DNA of 64,000 nt from Enterobacter ludwigii (GCA_900068845.1 CEFQ01000010.1:1-64000), one strand, 5' to 3'. Positions 27,143 to 38,371 are shown, numbered from the stretch's first letter. A program made the numbers and translations. Notes: a model not told the origin generated them from the letters alone.

Positions 27143-28303
27143 TTAAAGCTGAGTCAGACGCTCCGCAGCAGCGTCAAGCGTGGCTTCCTGTTTGGCAAAG
27201 CACAGACGAATCAGCTTATGCGGGAAGGGATCGGCGCAGAATACCGAGAGCGGAATGGCTGCCACACCCACTTCTTTGGTCAACAGCTGACAGAAACTCA
27301 CGTCATCCAAATCGGAAATCGCGCTGTAATCCACCAGCAGGAAATAGGTGCCTTCACAGGGCAGCACCTTAAAACGGCTGGTGGAGAGCGCCTGAACAAA
27401 GCGGTCGCGGCGTGCGCGGTAAAATTCCGGCAGTTCGCGGTAGTGCTCTGGCTCCTGACGCAGCATATCGGCAATCGCCAACTGCGCCGGCGTATTGACC
27501 GAAAAGGTCAGATACTGATGCACTTTGCGGATTTCAGCGCTGATTGCAGCAGGCGCGATGCAGTAACCTACTTTCCAGCCAGTCATATGGAAAGTTTTAC
27601 CAAATGACGCCACCGCAACCGAACGCTGTCGCAGTTCGGCATGGGCTAACACGCTGGCATGGCCTTCTGCGGAGAAGCAGATGTGCTCGTACACTTCATC
27701 ACTCAGCACATAGATTTCCTGCTCCGCAATTGCCTGCCACAGCTCGGCATAATCGCTTTTGCGCCACACGGTGGCGGAAGGATTGTGCGGCGTATTCAGA
27801 ATCACTAAGCGGGTTTTGCTGCTCAGCAGGCTGCGGAATTCGCTCCAGTCCACGCGGAAACCCGGCGGCTGCAAGGCGATGCGTTTCAATACGCCACCCG
27901 CCAGCTGCACGGCAGGCGCGTAGCTGTCATAGCTTGGGTCGAAGCAGATCACTTCGTCACCCTCACGTACCAGCGCGGTAATCGCGGCGTACAGCGCTTC
28001 AGTCGCGCCGGTTGTCACGGTGACGTCACTGTTGACGTCGGGCGTGTGACCATACAGCTCAGCGGTTTTCTCTACAATAGCTTCACGCAGCGGCAGTACG
28101 CCGATCATCGGCGCATATTGGTTGGCGCCCTGGCTAACGTGATAGGCCAGACGTTCTTGCAAATAGCGCGGACCGTCGAAATCGGGGAAGCCTTGCGAAA
28201 GGTTAATGGCGTTGTGTTGCTGCGCCAGTGCGCTCATTTGCGTGAAAATAGTGGTGCCGAGCGCCGGTAATTTGCTCTCGGGGATCAGGTTGGGCTGCGT
28301 CAT
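27143..28303 (-). CDS. ybdL: Methionine aminotransferase YbdL
   Basis: PLP-dependent class I/II aminotransferase of 386 residues, the same length as E. coli YbdL and very similar along its length. YbdL prefers methionine, histidine and phenylalanine and can act in methionine salvage. The PLP lysine is in SFGKTFHMTGWKVGY (about residue 236), and NTPHNPSATVW contains the conserved Asn. It is convergent to katG. Two met boxes lie upstream (28389-28404), suggesting MetJ repression. Confidence 0.93.
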   Translation of the reverse strand: MTQPNLIPESKLPALGTTIFTQMSALAQQHNAINLSQGFPDFDGPRYLQERLAYHVSQGANQYAPMIGVLPLREAIVEKTAELYGHTPDVNSDVTVTTGATEALYAAITALVREGDEVICFDPSYDSYAPAVQLAGGVLKRIALQPPGFRVDWSEFRSLLSSKTRLVILNTPHNPSATVWRKSDYAELWQAIAEQEIYVLSDEVYEHICFSAEGHASVLAHAELRQRSVAVASFGKTFHMTGWKVGYCIAPAAISAEIRKVHQYLTFSVNTPAQLAIADMLRQEPEHYRELPEFYRARRDRFVQALSTSRFKVLPCEGTYFLLVDYSAISDLDDVSFCQLLTKEVGVAAIPLSVFCADPFPHKLIRLCFAKQEATLDAAAERLTQL

Positions 28304-28388
28304 TGTTTATGGCCTTAAGCACGAATGTCGTTGCGAAGTCACCTCATGTCGTTGTCACTATAAACAGGATGAGAATATAGGGCAATCC

Positions 28389-28412
28389 AGACGCTTAGAG
28401 GTCTAAACAGAT
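28389..28412. promoter_or_regulatory. Candidate MetJ operator (tandem met boxes)
   Basis: Tandem 8-mers AGACGCTT (6/8) and AGAGGTCT (7/8) match the met box AGACGTCT. A third poor box, AAACAGAT (4/8), follows. The array lies 86 bp upstream of ybdL. The ybdL promoter region in E. coli is also reported to be under MetJ, consistent with a methionine-related aminotransferase. Confidence 0.6.
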
Positions 28413-28431
28413 CGACACGTTGAAAACTAAA

Positions 28432-28460
28432 CGAAAAAAAAGCCTCCAGAAGGAGGCTTT
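28432..28460 (-). terminator. Terminator of fadE
   Basis: A 9-bp stem AAAGCCTCC/GGAGGCTTT (28439-28447 with 28452-28460) is flanked by eight A residues on the plus strand, giving a strong T-run on the minus strand. It is 7 bp past the fadE stop. Confidence 0.88.
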
Positions 28461-28466
28461 AGTGTT

Positions 28467-30911
28467 TTACGCGGCTTCGTTTGTTCGCGCGGTGGGCTTA
28501 CCTTGCGGCTTTGGCACTGCCAGTGCTTCCGGTGCAAAATCATCCACGTTAATCGCTTTCAGGCGGCTGGCTTCAGCGCGGATCAGCACCTGCGCTTCAT
28601 TCTGATCAATCCAGCCTTCTTTCAATGCACGCTGTGCCAGTGCATCCAGCCGGGTGAACGACAGGTGCTTTTTCTGCTGCTGGCACAGACGATCGTGAAT
28701 CACTTCGGCTGCCATCACGTCCTGTAATGCTTGCTCCAATTGACCTGCAGGATTATGCGCGCTGGGTGCCAGATACTGGCCGCGGCCCAAACGGGTGCGT
28801 GTTGCAGAGGGCAGCTGCAGCAGTTTCGCCAGTTTGTGATCCAGTTTATCGGACGGCGCCGGGCTGTGATGACCACCAGCGAAAATCACACATCGCAGCG
28901 CACCGGCAACCATGCGATTCGGGAAGTTACGCAGCAGGTCATCCATCGCCACTTCGGCCTGATGCAGCGCATCCTGCACGCCCCAATGTACCAGCGGCAA
29001 ATCGGCTTCGTTACGACCTTCATCGTCATAGCGCTTCAGGGTGGCGGAGGCCAGATACATCTGACTTAACACATCGCCGAGACGTGCCGAGATGCGCTCA
29101 CGACGCTTCAGGCTGCCACCCAATACCGCCATCGACACATCTGACAGCAGCGCGAGGTTCGCGCTCAAACGGTTAAGGTGCTGATAGTAGCGGCGCGTCG
29201 CGTCGCGGGTTGGCGCGGCGCTGGTGCGACCGCCGGTCAAGCCCAGCCACAGGCTGCGTACTTTATTACTGCCCACGTGGCCGATATGGCTGAAGAGTGC
29301 GCGGTCAAAGGCCAATACATCGTTTTTCGCGGCGGCATTCATCTCTTCCAGCACCCACGGATGGCAGCGGATCGCGCCCTGGCCGAAGATGATCATGCTG
29401 CGCGTCAGGATATTGGCGCCTTCCACGGTGATGGCAATGGGCGCCCCCTGATAAGCCCGCGCCAGGAAGTTGTTTTCGCCCAGCATAATGCCTTTCCCAC
29501 CGGCGATATCCATGGCGTCAATAATGGTGCGCTGACCGCGATGGGTACAGTGATACTTCACAATCGCCGACAGCACCGCCGGTTTTTCACCAAGCATGAT
29601 ACCGCTAGTGATCAGCGTAGCGGCGGCATCCATCACGTAAGCATTACCGGCAATGCGTGCCAGCGGTTCTTCGATACCTTCCATCTTGCCGATGGAGACT
29701 TTGAACTGACGACGGATATGCGCATACGCACCGGTCGCCAGCGCAATGCTTTTCACGCTGCCGGTTGAGTTCGATGGCAGCGTAATACCGCGACCGACCG
29801 ACAAACACTCCACCAGCATGCGCCAGCCCTGGCCGGCCATCGAAGGGCCGCCAATAATGAAATCAATCGGTACGAAAATATCCTGGCCGCGCGTCGGGCC
29901 GTTCTGGAAGGGCACGTTGAGCGGGAAGTGGCGCTGGCCGATCTCCACACCCGGTGTCTGGGTTGGGATCAATGCGCAGGTGATGCCGAGTTCTTCAGTA
30001 TCGCCCAGCAGATGATCCGGATCGGAGAGTTTAAACGCCAGCCCAAGCACGGTGGCAATCGGTGCCAGCGTGATATAGCGTTTGTTCCAGGTAAGACGCA
30101 TGCCCAACACTTGCTGACCTTGCCACTCGCCCATGCACACCACGCCGATATCGGGAATTGCGCCAGCATCAGAACCCGCTTCCGGGCTGGTCAACGCAAA
30201 GCAAGGAATCTCATCACCGCGCGCCAGGCGGGGCAGATAATGATCTTTCTGCTCATCGGTACCGTAATGTTGCAGCAGTTCGCCTGGGCCAAGTGAGTTA
30301 GGTACGCCGACGGTGATGGCCAGAATACCGGACACGCCCGCCAGCTTCTGCAGCACACGCGCCTGCGCATAGGCTGAGAATTCCAGGCCGCCATACTCTT
30401 TCTTAATGATCATGGCGAAGAAGCGATGCTGTTTCAGATATGCCCACAGCTCCGGCGGCAGATCGGCCATTTCATGAGTGATTTCGAAGTCATTCGCCAT
30501 GCGGCAGGCTTCTTCAACCGGGCCATCAATAAAGGCTTGCTCCTCTTCAGTCAGGCGCGGCTGCGGGTAATTGTGCAGCTTCTGCCAATCCGGTTTGCCG
30601 CGGAACAGATCGCCTTCCCACCACGTGGTACCGGCGTCGATCGCCTCTTTTTCGGTGCGCGACATCGGCGGCATCACTTTCTGGAAACTGTGCAGCGCCG
30701 GTTTAGAGAACAGGCTGCGGCGCATCACGGGCAGGTTAAACGGCAGCAGAATGATCGCCAGCGGCAGTAACATCCATGGCGTCCACACGCCCGCCGCGGC
30801 CAGCGCGCCGGTCCACAGCAGTAAGATGACACTGCTGAGTTGCAGTGAAATCTGGTGGTAGAACAAAACGCTAAGCAGAATCAGCGTCGCAACGATTGAG
30901 GCAACCAACAT
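28467..30911 (-). CDS. fadE: Acyl-CoA dehydrogenase FadE
   Basis: FAD enzyme of fatty-acid beta-oxidation that makes trans-2-enoyl-CoA. With the start at 30911 the protein is 814 residues, the E. coli length. That start has GGAG nine bases upstream; an ATG five codons earlier (30926) has a weaker site. Two N-terminal hydrophobic helices (about 1-65) suggest membrane attachment. The acyl-CoA dehydrogenase core follows ([37 protein letters not shown]). A long FadE-specific C-terminal domain ends the protein. A FadR-like operator sits just upstream. Confidence 0.95.
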   Translation of the reverse strand: MLVASIVATLILLSVLFYHQISLQLSSVILLLWTGALAAAGVWTPWMLLPLAIILLPFNLPVMRRSLFSKPALHSFQKVMPPMSRTEKEAIDAGTTWWEGDLFRGKPDWQKLHNYPQPRLTEEEQAFIDGPVEEACRMANDFEITHEMADLPPELWAYLKQHRFFAMIIKKEYGGLEFSAYAQARVLQKLAGVSGILAITVGVPNSLGPGELLQHYGTDEQKDHYLPRLARGDEIPCFALTSPEAGSDAGAIPDIGVVCMGEWQGQQVLGMRLTWNKRYITLAPIATVLGLAFKLSDPDHLLGDTEELGITCALIPTQTPGVEIGQRHFPLNVPFQNGPTRGQDIFVPIDFIIGGPSMAGQGWRMLVECLSVGRGITLPSNSTGSVKSIALATGAYAHIRRQFKVSIGKMEGIEEPLARIAGNAYVMDAAATLITSGIMLGEKPAVLSAIVKYHCTHRGQRTIIDAMDIAGGKGIMLGENNFLARAYQGAPIAITVEGANILTRSMIIFGQGAIRCHPWVLEEMNAAAKNDVLAFDRALFSHIGHVGSNKVRSLWLGLTGGRTSAAPTRDATRRYYQHLNRLSANLALLSDVSMAVLGGSLKRRERISARLGDVLSQMYLASATLKRYDDEGRNEADLPLVHWGVQDALHQAEVAMDDLLRNFPNRMVAGALRCVIFAGGHHSPAPSDKLDHKLAKLLQLPSATRTRLGRGQYLAPSAHNPAGQLEQALQDVMAAEVIHDRLCQQQKKHLSFTRLDALAQRALKEGWIDQNEAQVLIRAEASRLKAINVDDFAPEALAVPKPQGKPTARTNEAA

Positions 30912-30934
30912 AATGAACCACTCCATAAGTAGTA

Positions 30935-30950
30935 AGAGGTCTGACCTGTT
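30935..30950. promoter_or_regulatory. Candidate FadR operator of fadE
   Basis: AGAGGTCTGACCTGTT contains the palindrome AGGTCTGACCT and matches the FadR core GGTCNGACC. It lies 24 bp upstream of the fadE start, where it would block the promoter until long-chain acyl-CoA is present. Confidence 0.7.
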
Positions 30951-31154
30951 ATGGGTGTAGGTTTAGAATATGGGATAAAATTTATCAATCTGTTTACATC
31001 GCAATTACAACGCATCTCACAAATTCGTTGCAGGATGCGCAACAACTGCCAAACTTCCTCGAGACGCCGCGCTTTTCCTTATTGCGGGCGCTTTGCGGCT
31101 TACTCCCATTCCGTTAAACTTGCCGGGTCAATCTTTCCTCTAAAGGACATCTCT

Positions 31155-31736
31155 ATGTATCAGGACATTATTCGCTCAGAACTCAATGAAGCAGCCGATA
31201 CGCTCAATACGTTCCTGAGTGACGAAGCCAATATTCACGCGATTCAGCGCGCCGCCGTTCTGCTGGCCGATAGCTTTAAAGCGGGCGGTAAAGTGCTCTC
31301 CTGCGGTAACGGCGGCTCGCACTGCGATGCGATGCATTTTGCTGAAGAGTTAACTGGCCGCTATCGTGAAAACCGTCCTGGCTACCCGGCGATTGCCATT
31401 TCTGATGTCAGCCATCTCTCTTGCGTCAGCAACGATTTTGGTTACGACTACGTGTTCTCACGCTATATCGAAGCGGTAGGGCGCGAAGGTGATGTGCTGT
31501 TGGGGCTGTCCACCTCCGGTAACTCAGCCAACATCATTAAAGCCGTTGAAGCGGCACGCGCGAAGGGGATGAAAGTGATCACCCTGACCGGTAAAGATGG
31601 GGGCAAAATGGCAGGTTCAGCGGATATTGAAATTCGTGTACCGCACTTTGGCTATGCCGATCGCATTCAGGAGATCCACATTAAAGTGATCCATATCCTG
31701 ATGCTGTTGATTGAAAAAGAGATGGTTAAGTCATGA
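31155..31736 (+). CDS. gmhA: Phosphoheptose isomerase (sedoheptulose-7-phosphate isomerase)
   Basis: Tetrameric SIS-fold enzyme of 193 residues. It makes D-glycero-D-manno-heptose 7-phosphate, the first step to the ADP-heptose of the LPS inner core. The start [14 protein letters not shown] is the ATG at 31155 with AAAGGA upstream; the reading frame extends further but without support. Motifs are [22 protein letters not shown] and [10 protein letters not shown]. It is divergent from fadE and 48 bp before yafJ, as in E. coli. Confidence 0.96.
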   Translation: MYQDIIRSELNEAADTLNTFLSDEANIHAIQRAAVLLADSFKAGGKVLSCGNGGSHCDAMHFAEELTGRYRENRPGYPAIAISDVSHLSCVSNDFGYDYVFSRYIEAVGREGDVLLGLSTSGNSANIIKAVEAARAKGMKVITLTGKDGGKMAGSADIEIRVPHFGYADRIQEIHIKVIHILMLLIEKEMVKS

Positions 31737-31784
31737 TGCGTTCCTCTCGCCGCGCGTGAGAGGTGCTAACTTAAGGCGGTTGCT

Positions 31785-32552
31785 ATGTGCGAATTGCTCG
31801 GGATGAGCGCCAATGTCCCAACGGACATCTGTTTCAGTTTTACCGGTCTGGTGCAGCGTGGCGGTGGAACCGGGCCGCACAAAGATGGGTGGGGCATTAC
31901 TTTTTACGAAGGTAAAGGCTGCCGCACCTTTAAAGATCCGCAGCCGAGCTATAACTCACCGATTGCCCGTTTGGTGCAGGAATATCCGATCAAATCGCAT
32001 TCGGTAGTCGCGCATATCCGCCAGGCGAATCGTGGTGAAGTGTCGCTGGAAAATACCCATCCGTTCACGCGTGAGCTGTGGGGCCGTAACTGGACCTATG
32101 CGCACAATGGCCAGCTCAAAGGATATCGACAACTGGATACCGGACCTTTCCGCCCCATCGGTGAAACTGACAGCGAGAAGGCCTTCTGCTGGATGCTGCA
32201 TAAACTCACCGAGCGCTATCCACGCACGCCGGGCAACTGGCCAGCGGTGTTCCGCTATATTGCCGAGCTGGCAGCGGAAATGCGTGGGAAGGGCGTGTTC
32301 AACATGCTGTTATCAGACGGGCGCTACTTAATGGCGTTTTGCTCGACCAATCTCTATTGGATTACGCGTCGCGCGCCGTTTGGCAAAGCCACGCTGCTCG
32401 ATCAAGATGTGGAGATTGATTTTCAGCAGCAGACCACGCCAAAAGATGTGGTGACGGTGATTGCCACGCAACCGCTGACGGGAAATGAAACCTGGCACCG
32501 GATAGTGCCAGGCGAGTGGGCATTATTTTGTCTGGGTGAGCGCCAGGAATGA
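31785..32552 (+). CDS. yafJ: Class II glutamine amidotransferase YafJ
   Basis: A 255-residue Ntn-hydrolase with Cys2 as the predicted nucleophile after Met removal. The glutaminase elements [18 protein letters not shown] and [10 protein letters not shown] are visible. Length and sequence match E. coli YafJ, whose acceptor substrate is unknown. Its 3' end overlaps convergent yafK by 30 bp. Confidence 0.92.
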   Translation: MCELLGMSANVPTDICFSFTGLVQRGGGTGPHKDGWGITFYEGKGCRTFKDPQPSYNSPIARLVQEYPIKSHSVVAHIRQANRGEVSLENTHPFTRELWGRNWTYAHNGQLKGYRQLDTGPFRPIGETDSEKAFCWMLHKLTERYPRTPGNWPAVFRYIAELAAEMRGKGVFNMLLSDGRYLMAFCSTNLYWITRRAPFGKATLLDQDVEIDFQQQTTPKDVVTVIATQPLTGNETWHRIVPGEWALFCLGERQE

Positions 32553-33266
32553 TTTCGAGGCAGCATCCAGCGTCGAGATCGCTGGCGTGTTGTTCACCGC
32601 ATATTGACCGGTTGCCGTCACGTTCACGGTGGGCGGCACCCGGTACTTCGCAAAGTAGGCATAGCCCGGCTGCAGTTCACGCCAGAAGGTAATGTAAGTC
32701 GAATAACGGTGGCGCTGCATGTTGCTGTCTGTCATGCGGAATGGATAGATGTTGACCTGAATCTCCTGCTGACCATTACGCAGTGCGGCGTTGGTGTAGT
32801 TGAAGATCTCATCCATTGACGCATTGGTCATCGCGTAGCAACCAATCGATACGCAATCACCGTGAATCATTAAATAGTTACCGTCATAGCCTTTGGCGCG
32901 ATCGTATTGGTTGGGAAAACCGGTATTAATGGCGCGATAAAAACGGCTATCAGGTTTTAACTGGTTTAGCTTGACGTTATAAAAGCCTTCCGGACTTTTG
33001 AAATCGCCCTGACGACGTTTAGGCCCTAAACCGCCAGAGAAATTACAGATGCGATAGCTGTCCAGCAAACGGTATTCATTGCCGATTTTGCCGTACAGTT
33101 CCAGCGTACGCTCTTCCTTGAAAATCTGAATAAATACAGGTGTACCAATTAATTGTTTCTTTAACTCTTTGCTCACCGGAGCCAGCGGTTGCGTAGGCTC
33201 GGGGTTAATTGCCCAGCTAAGGGCTGGCATAAGAATCATCGCAAGCAATAATGCGATTCTGCCCAT
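32523..33266 (-). CDS. dpaA: YkuD-domain murein amidase YafK/DpaA (releases Lpp from peptidoglycan)
   Basis: Periplasmic L,D-transpeptidase-fold protein of 247 residues. The signal peptide is [19 protein letters not shown]. The YkuD catalytic motif is seen as [14 protein letters not shown] with His135 and Cys143. The E. coli orthologue (YafK, also LdtF or DpaA) cleaves the bond between Braun lipoprotein and diaminopimelate. It is divergent from dinB and overlaps yafJ by 30 bp at its 3' end. Confidence 0.92.
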   Translation of the reverse strand: MGRIALLLAMILMPALSWAINPEPTQPLAPVSKELKKQLIGTPVFIQIFKEERTLELYGKIGNEYRLLDSYRICNFSGGLGPKRRQGDFKSPEGFYNVKLNQLKPDSRFYRAINTGFPNQYDRAKGYDGNYLMIHGDCVSIGCYAMTNASMDEIFNYTNAALRNGQQEIQVNIYPFRMTDSNMQRHRYSTYITFWRELQPGYAYFAKYRVPPTVNVTATGQYAVNNTPAISTLDAASKSFLALTQTK

Positions 33267-33477
33267 TCTGTAGATACCTTGAAGTGAAGAGAGACGATGA
33301 CGCTAAGCGTCCGGGTATTGCATTATCGGAAATATCCGCTATCGCAGCGCAACATTAACATTGTCTGGCTTTTAATCAAGCCGATGTCTTAGAAAATGGC
33401 GCGTTCCTAAAAGGAATACGACCCAATATTTGTAAACTTTAATCTCTCACTCAACAATTATTGCCGATATTTTTATC

Positions 33478-33497
33478 TACTGTATACTTACCCAGTA
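33478..33497. promoter_or_regulatory. LexA box of dinB
   Basis: TACTGTATACTTACCCAGTA fits the SOS box TACTGTATATATATACAGTA closely, with both CTGT and CAG half-sites. It ends 12 bp before the dinB ATG, as expected for direct repression. Confidence 0.9.
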
Positions 33498-33509
33498 TTC
33501 GGAGGGCGT

Positions 33510-34565
33510 ATGCGCAAAATTATTCATGTCGATATGGACTGCTTTTATGCAGCGGTTGAGATGCGCGACGATCCCTCTTTACGTGATATTCCTATCGCTA
33601 TCGGTGGTAGCCGTGTGCAACGTGGGGTAATCAGTACCGCCAATTATCCGGCACGCAAATATGGCGTGCGCAGCGCGATGCCAACGGGCATGGCGCTCAA
33701 ACTCTGTCCGCATCTGCGGCTGCTGCCTGGCCGTTTTGATGCGTATAAAGAAGCTTCCCATCAGATCCGTGACATCTTCTCGCGTTACACTTCGCTGATT
33801 GAACCGCTGTCGCTGGATGAAGCCTATCTGGATGTTACCGATAGCCTGCACTGTCATGGTTCGGCCACGCTGATGGCGCAGGCGATTCGCGCCGATATCC
33901 TGCGTGAAACCGGCTTAACCGCTTCCGCGGGTATTGCGCCGATTAAGTTCCTCGCCAAAATCGCTTCCGATCTCAACAAACCCGATGGGCAATATGTGAT
34001 TACACCGGACGCGATGGCCGATTTTTTACTGACGTTGCCACTGAGCAAAATTCCTGGCGTAGGTAAAGTCGCAACCAAAAAGCTGGAAGAGATGGGGTTG
34101 CGCACCTGCGCCGATGTGCAGCGTACCGATCTGGTACTGCTACTTAAACGCTTTGGCAAATTTGGCCGCATCTTGTGGGAACGCAGCAACGGCATTGACG
34201 AGCGAAATGTGGTGGTCGAGCGTGAGCGCAAATCGCTCGGCGTTGAGCGCACGCTGATGGAAGACATCCATAGCTGGGAACAGTGTCTGGAAATTATTGA
34301 TTTTCTTTATGCTGAGTTGGAGCGCCGTTTAACGGCCATCAAGCCGGATAAACAGATCGCAAGGCAAGGCGTAAAGCTGAAGTTCAACGACTTCCAGCAA
34401 ACCACACAGGAACATGTTTGGCCGGTACTGAATAAAGACGACATTATTGCGGTAGCGCGTCAGGCGTGGGATGAGCGTCGGGCAGGGCGCGGCGTACGGC
34501 TGGTGGGATTGCATGTCACGATGGTTGATCCGCAGCTGGAGCGGCAGTTGGTGTTGGGATTATGA
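33510..34565 (+). CDS. dinB: DNA polymerase IV (DinB)
   Basis: Y-family translesion polymerase of 351 residues, the E. coli length. The catalytic acidic residues Asp8 (HVDMD), Asp103 and Glu104 (SLDEAYLDV) are present. The C-terminal clamp motif QLVLGL closes the protein. GGAGG lies 4 bp before the ATG, and a strong LexA box overlaps the promoter. The E. coli neighbours yafN-O-P and dinJ-yafQ are absent here. Confidence 0.97.
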   Translation: MRKIIHVDMDCFYAAVEMRDDPSLRDIPIAIGGSRVQRGVISTANYPARKYGVRSAMPTGMALKLCPHLRLLPGRFDAYKEASHQIRDIFSRYTSLIEPLSLDEAYLDVTDSLHCHGSATLMAQAIRADILRETGLTASAGIAPIKFLAKIASDLNKPDGQYVITPDAMADFLLTLPLSKIPGVGKVATKKLEEMGLRTCADVQRTDLVLLLKRFGKFGRILWERSNGIDERNVVVERERKSLGVERTLMEDIHSWEQCLEIIDFLYAELERRLTAIKPDKQIARQGVKLKFNDFQQTTQEHVWPVLNKDDIIAVARQAWDERRAGRGVRLVGLHVTMVDPQLERQLVLGL

Positions 34566-34640
34566 AAATGCGGCATCAATAAAAAAACCGACCGAAGCCG
34601 TAATGCCGCTCACATAAGCAATAAATCGACGATATATGCT

Positions 34641-34708
34641 GGTGCGCATGAATGCGCACCCTACGAAAACTCAGCGAATTAAACGTAGGGTCGCCATTCA
34701 TGGCGACC
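34641..34708. repeat. Short intergenic palindromic repeat, type B copy 2 (inverted pair)
   Basis: Two related 25-bp hairpin units face each other: GGTGCGCATGAATGCGCACC plus CTACG (34641-34665), and CGTAGGGTCGCCATTCATGG plus CGACC (34684-34708). The second matches the unit at 8849-8873. The pair fills the gap between convergent dinB and pepD and could act as a bidirectional terminator. Confidence 0.8.
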
Positions 34709-34726
34709 AATCAACAAAGCATAAAT

Positions 34727-36190
34727 TTACGCTTTTTCGGGCACCACGCTCAGCAGCCCGGTCAGCAGTTTCCAGTACAGACCGACGCTCTCGATGTGTA
34801 CCTGCTCATCCGGTGAGTGCGGGCCGGTGATGGTTGGACCGATCGAAACCATATCCATATTCGGATACGGCTTTTTGAACAGACCACACTCCAGACCGGC
34901 GTGAATCACCTGAATGTTTGGCGTTTTGCCAAACAGCGCTTCATAGGTTTTACGCGTCAGCGCCATCACCGGTGAATCGGCATCGGGCTGCCAGCCAGGA
35001 TAGCCGCCTTTTGGTGCGCTTTTTGCGCCCGCCAGCTCGGCCAGCGAAGTCAGAACTTCCACTACCCAATCTTTGCCGGTATCAATCAGTGAACGAATCA
35101 GGCAGATGATTTCGGCATTGTCGCGATCCATGGTCACTACGCCAACGTTCAGCGAGGTTTCCACCACGCCTTTGGCGACGTCGGAGTTACGGATCACACC
35201 GTTTGGCGTGGCGTTCAGCAGATTGAGGAAACGATCGCGGCTATCTGCATTAAGTGCCTGGCCTTGATGCGCCAGCGACTCGGTGACCACAGCGATATTC
35301 TTCTCTTTAATGCCCAGCTCGTTCAGCAGCGTCGCCTGGAAATGTGCCGCAGCAGATTTCAGCGCGTCTACTTTATGGCTGTCGATCGCCAGCGTAGCGA
35401 AAGCTTCACGCGGGATGGCGTTACGCAGCGTACCGCCGGTGAATTCGATCAGACGTACATCGAGTTCACGCGCATGCAGCGCCAGGAAACGTGCCAGCAG
35501 TTTGTTGGCGTTGCCCAGACCATGATGAATGTCGGCACCAGAGTGGCCGCCTTTCAGGCCTTTCAGCGTCAGCTTCAGCGTTTCATAACCAGCCGGAATC
35601 GCTTCACGGGTCAGCGGCAGGGTGGTGATGAAGTCGATACCACCGGCGCAACCCATATAGATCTCACCTTCCTCTTCAGAGTCGGTGTTGATCAGAATGT
35701 CAGCCTGCAACCAGTTCGGCTGTAAACCAAATGCACCGTCCATGCCCGACTCTTCGGTCATGGTCAGCAGCACTTCCAGCGGGCCGTGAATCAGGCTGTT
35801 GTCAGCCAGTACTGCCAGCGCTGAAGCCATACCAATGCCGTTATCCGCGCCCAGCGTGGTGCCGCGCGCTTTCACCCATTCGCCATCAACGTACGGCTGA
35901 ATCGGATCGGTGGTGAAGTCGTGCACCGTGTCATTGTTCTTCTGCGGCACCATATCAAGGTGCGCCTGCAGCGCCACCGGCGTGCGTTTTTCCATGCCAG
36001 CGGTCGCGGGTTTACGAATCAGGATGTTGCCAACCTGATCGCGCTCAACCCAAAAACCCTGCTCTTTTGCCCAGCCTACAACGTGTTCGGCCAGCGCTTC
36101 TTCGTGGTAAGAAGGGTGTGGAATGGAACAGATTTTGGCAAAAATATCCCACAGCGGTTGGGGTGAAAGTTGCGACAATTCAGACACCAT
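34727..36190 (-). CDS. pepD: Cytosol nonspecific dipeptidase (peptidase D)
   Basis: M20-family zinc aminoacyl-histidine dipeptidase of 487 residues that hydrolyses Xaa-His and many other dipeptides in the cytosol. Metal-binding stretches are LQAHLDMVPQK, TTLGADNGIGMASALA, TEESGMDGAFGL and DSEEEGEIYMGCAGG. The ATG has AGGAG six bases upstream. It encodes one extra Val after Met compared with E. coli. It is divergent from gpt and convergent with dinB. Confidence 0.96.
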   Translation of the reverse strand: MVSELSQLSPQPLWDIFAKICSIPHPSYHEEALAEHVVGWAKEQGFWVERDQVGNILIRKPATAGMEKRTPVALQAHLDMVPQKNNDTVHDFTTDPIQPYVDGEWVKARGTTLGADNGIGMASALAVLADNSLIHGPLEVLLTMTEESGMDGAFGLQPNWLQADILINTDSEEEGEIYMGCAGGIDFITTLPLTREAIPAGYETLKLTLKGLKGGHSGADIHHGLGNANKLLARFLALHARELDVRLIEFTGGTLRNAIPREAFATLAIDSHKVDALKSAAAHFQATLLNELGIKEKNIAVVTESLAHQGQALNADSRDRFLNLLNATPNGVIRNSDVAKGVVETSLNVGVVTMDRDNAEIICLIRSLIDTGKDWVVEVLTSLAELAGAKSAPKGGYPGWQPDADSPVMALTRKTYEALFGKTPNIQVIHAGLECGLFKKPYPNMDMVSIGPTITGPHSPDEQVHIESVGLYWKLLTGLLSVVPEKA

Positions 36191-36372
36191 GCATCTCCTG
36201 TGTCAGCGTGGCGGACAGACCGCACGCACGCGGGTTTCCAGTGAAAATCGTCGTCAGAAAATCTGACGTGATGGGCCTGAGAATATCACTGTTTCTCGCC
36301 GGGTGCGCAATCAGGCGCGCTAAAAACCTGCAACCAGTAAGACAGGTGCTGGTTTTTAAGGCGTCAGATCCT

Positions 36373-36378
36373 TATAAT
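36373..36378 (+). promoter_or_regulatory. -10 box of the gpt promoter
   Basis: A consensus TATAAT lies 65 bp before the gpt ATG. The -35 region (TGGTTT at 36350-36355, 17-bp spacing) is poor. A degenerate PurR-like sequence (GCGCAACCTTTTCCCC) just downstream has three mismatches and is not claimed. Confidence 0.5.
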
Positions 36379-36442
36379 CTCGCGCAACCTTTTCCCCCTT
36401 GCATATTTTTTAAGCCAAGTTTCTTGGCCGGGATTCCTTTAT

Positions 36443-36901
36443 ATGAGCGAAAAATACGTCGTAACCTGGGACATGTTGCAAATCCATGCCCGTAAACTGG
36501 CCCAGCGCCTGCTTCCTGTGGAACAGTGGAAAGGTATCATCGCGGTAAGCCGTGGTGGTCTGGTTCCGGCATCGCTGCTGGCACGTGAACTGGGTATTCG
36601 CTATGTCGATACCGTGTGCATCTCCAGCTACGATCACGATCATCAGCGCGAAATGAAAGTGCTGAAGCGTGCCGAAGGCGACGGTGAAGGCTTCATCGTA
36701 ATTGACGACCTGGTTGATACCGGCGGCACCGCGCAGGCGATCCGCGACATGTATCCCAAAGCGCGCTTCTGCACCATCTTCGCCAAGCCCGCCGGCCGTG
36801 CGTTAGTGGACGACTACATTGTCGATATCCCGCAGAATACCTGGATCGAGCAGCCTTGGGACATGGGCGTGGTGTACATCCCGCCTATCGTTAAAAGCTA
36901 A
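36443..36901 (+). CDS. gpt: Xanthine-guanine phosphoribosyltransferase
   Basis: Purine salvage enzyme of 152 residues, identical in length to E. coli Gpt, which attaches phosphoribose to xanthine, guanine and less well hypoxanthine. The PRPP-binding motif [15 protein letters not shown] is at about residues 84-98. It lies between pepD and frsA as in E. coli. It competes for the purine bases that the hpx pathway would catabolise. Confidence 0.97.
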   Translation: MSEKYVVTWDMLQIHARKLAQRLLPVEQWKGIIAVSRGGLVPASLLARELGIRYVDTVCISSYDHDHQREMKVLKRAEGDGEGFIVIDDLVDTGGTAQAIRDMYPKARFCTIFAKPAGRALVDDYIVDIPQNTWIEQPWDMGVVYIPPIVKS

Positions 36902-36915
36902 TTGATGCATCGCAA

Positions 36916-36942
36916 ACAACGCCCGGTTATGCCGGGCGTTGT
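36916..36942 (+). terminator. Hairpin after gpt
   Basis: An 11-bp stem ACAACGCCCGG/CCGGGCGTTGT surrounds a TTATG loop, 14 bp after the gpt stop. The following T-run is interrupted (GCTTTCTG), so termination may be partial. Confidence 0.6.
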
Positions 36943-37022
36943 GCTTTCTGCGCCTCGCGCACGTATGACGGGTGCAGTACACTCTTAGCCATCGCCACGT
37001 TGTTGGCAGGAGAATAGCTGAG

Positions 37023-38270
37023 ATGTCGGATAAAAACCTGAGCGAAGAACTTTTCAAACCGCGTTTTAAACACCCGGAAACCTCCTCATTAGTACACCGC
37101 CAGCATCACGCGCCGGTGCAGGTGCATAACGCCCTCGAAGGCGATACGCAGCGCGGCTGGTATCGCATGCTGAACAAACTGCTGTGGACATGGCGCGGTT
37201 TGTTGCCGCAGGAGATCAGCGAAGTGCTGGCGCGTATTGCGGTGAGCGACTTCGAACGCACCAATGAGGCTTTGCTTGATACCGTGATTGGCTATCGCGG
37301 CGGCAACTGGAATTATGAGTGGTCAAAGCAGGCGGCCATCTGGCAGCAGCGCGCATTGGAAAGCGCGAACCATGACGAGGCGGGACAACACTGGCTGCAT
37401 GCCGCCAACCTGTTCAGCCTCGCGGCGTATCCGTATATCAAGGGCGACGAGCTGGCCGATCAGGCCCAGGTGCTGGCCAATCGCGCCTACGAAGAGGCCA
37501 CGCAGCGTCTGCCGGGTGAACTGAAATCCCTGACCTTCCCGATGAGCGGTGGCAGTCCGGTTACCGGCTTCCTGCACATGCCAGCGCAGGCGGAAGCGCC
37601 GTATCCCACGGTGTTGCTGTGCGGCGGTCTTGATTCGCTGCAGAGCGATCACTATCGCCTGTTCCATGACTATCTCGCCCCGCGCGGCATTGCCATGCTG
37701 ACGCTGGATATGCCGTCAGTCGGATTCAGCAGTAAATGGACACTCAATCAGGACACCAGCCAGGTACATCAACAGGTGCTGCGCGAGTTGAGCAATGTGC
37801 CGTGGATCGATCACACGCGTGTGGCGCTGCTGGGTTATCGTTTTGGCGCCAACGTTGCAACACGTTTGGCTTATCTGGAAGTGCCGCGGGTGCGTGCGGT
37901 TGCGACGCTGGGGGCGATGGTGCATAGCGTGTTTGTGGATGCGCAACAGCAGCAGCAGTTGCCGGACATGTACATGGATATGCTGGCGAGCCGTCTTGGC
38001 ATGTCGTCCACTTCCGACAGTAATCTGCGCACGGAGCTCAATCGCTATTCCCTTAAAGTGCAAGGTTTGCTGGGACGCCGCACGCCAACGCCCATGCTGG
38101 CGGCATACTGGCCGGACGATATTTTCGGTCCGGAAGCGGATGCCCAGTTGATTGCTAATTCATCCTCGCAGGGCAAGACGCTGGCGATTCCTGCTAAGCC
38201 GGTGTTTGCCAGTTTTGACAAAGCCTTGAATCAAATTTGTGACTGGATTGAAAAACAGTTGAAAAACTAA
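37023..38270 (+). CDS. frsA: Fermentation-respiration switch esterase FrsA
   Basis: Cytosolic alpha/beta-hydrolase-like protein of 415 residues (E. coli 414). E. coli FrsA binds unphosphorylated EIIA-Glc and shifts metabolism to fermentation; esterase activity is reported. The N-terminal [12 protein letters not shown], the [17 protein letters not shown] strand and the [11 protein letters not shown] segment are conserved. I use the ATG at 37023 and reject an upstream extension into the gpt spacer. Position between gpt and crl matches E. coli. Confidence 0.94.
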   Translation: MSDKNLSEELFKPRFKHPETSSLVHRQHHAPVQVHNALEGDTQRGWYRMLNKLLWTWRGLLPQEISEVLARIAVSDFERTNEALLDTVIGYRGGNWNYEWSKQAAIWQQRALESANHDEAGQHWLHAANLFSLAAYPYIKGDELADQAQVLANRAYEEATQRLPGELKSLTFPMSGGSPVTGFLHMPAQAEAPYPTVLLCGGLDSLQSDHYRLFHDYLAPRGIAMLTLDMPSVGFSSKWTLNQDTSQVHQQVLRELSNVPWIDHTRVALLGYRFGANVATRLAYLEVPRVRAVATLGAMVHSVFVDAQQQQQLPDMYMDMLASRLGMSSTSDSNLRTELNRYSLKVQGLLGRRTPTPMLAAYWPDDIFGPEADAQLIANSSSQGKTLAIPAKPVFASFDKALNQICDWIEKQLKN

Positions 38271-38371
38271 CTGGCTAAACGACACAGCTCTGCTACAACT
38301 AATACCCGGGATTTTCCATTTTTTGTTAATGGAAAGCTGGAAGTGCCATTTAAAGGGTTAAGGGAAACGAG

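Noticed and set aside
36380-36398. PurR box at the gpt promoter
   Set aside because: GCGCAACCTTTTCCCC has three mismatches to the fixed PurR positions and is not a palindrome.
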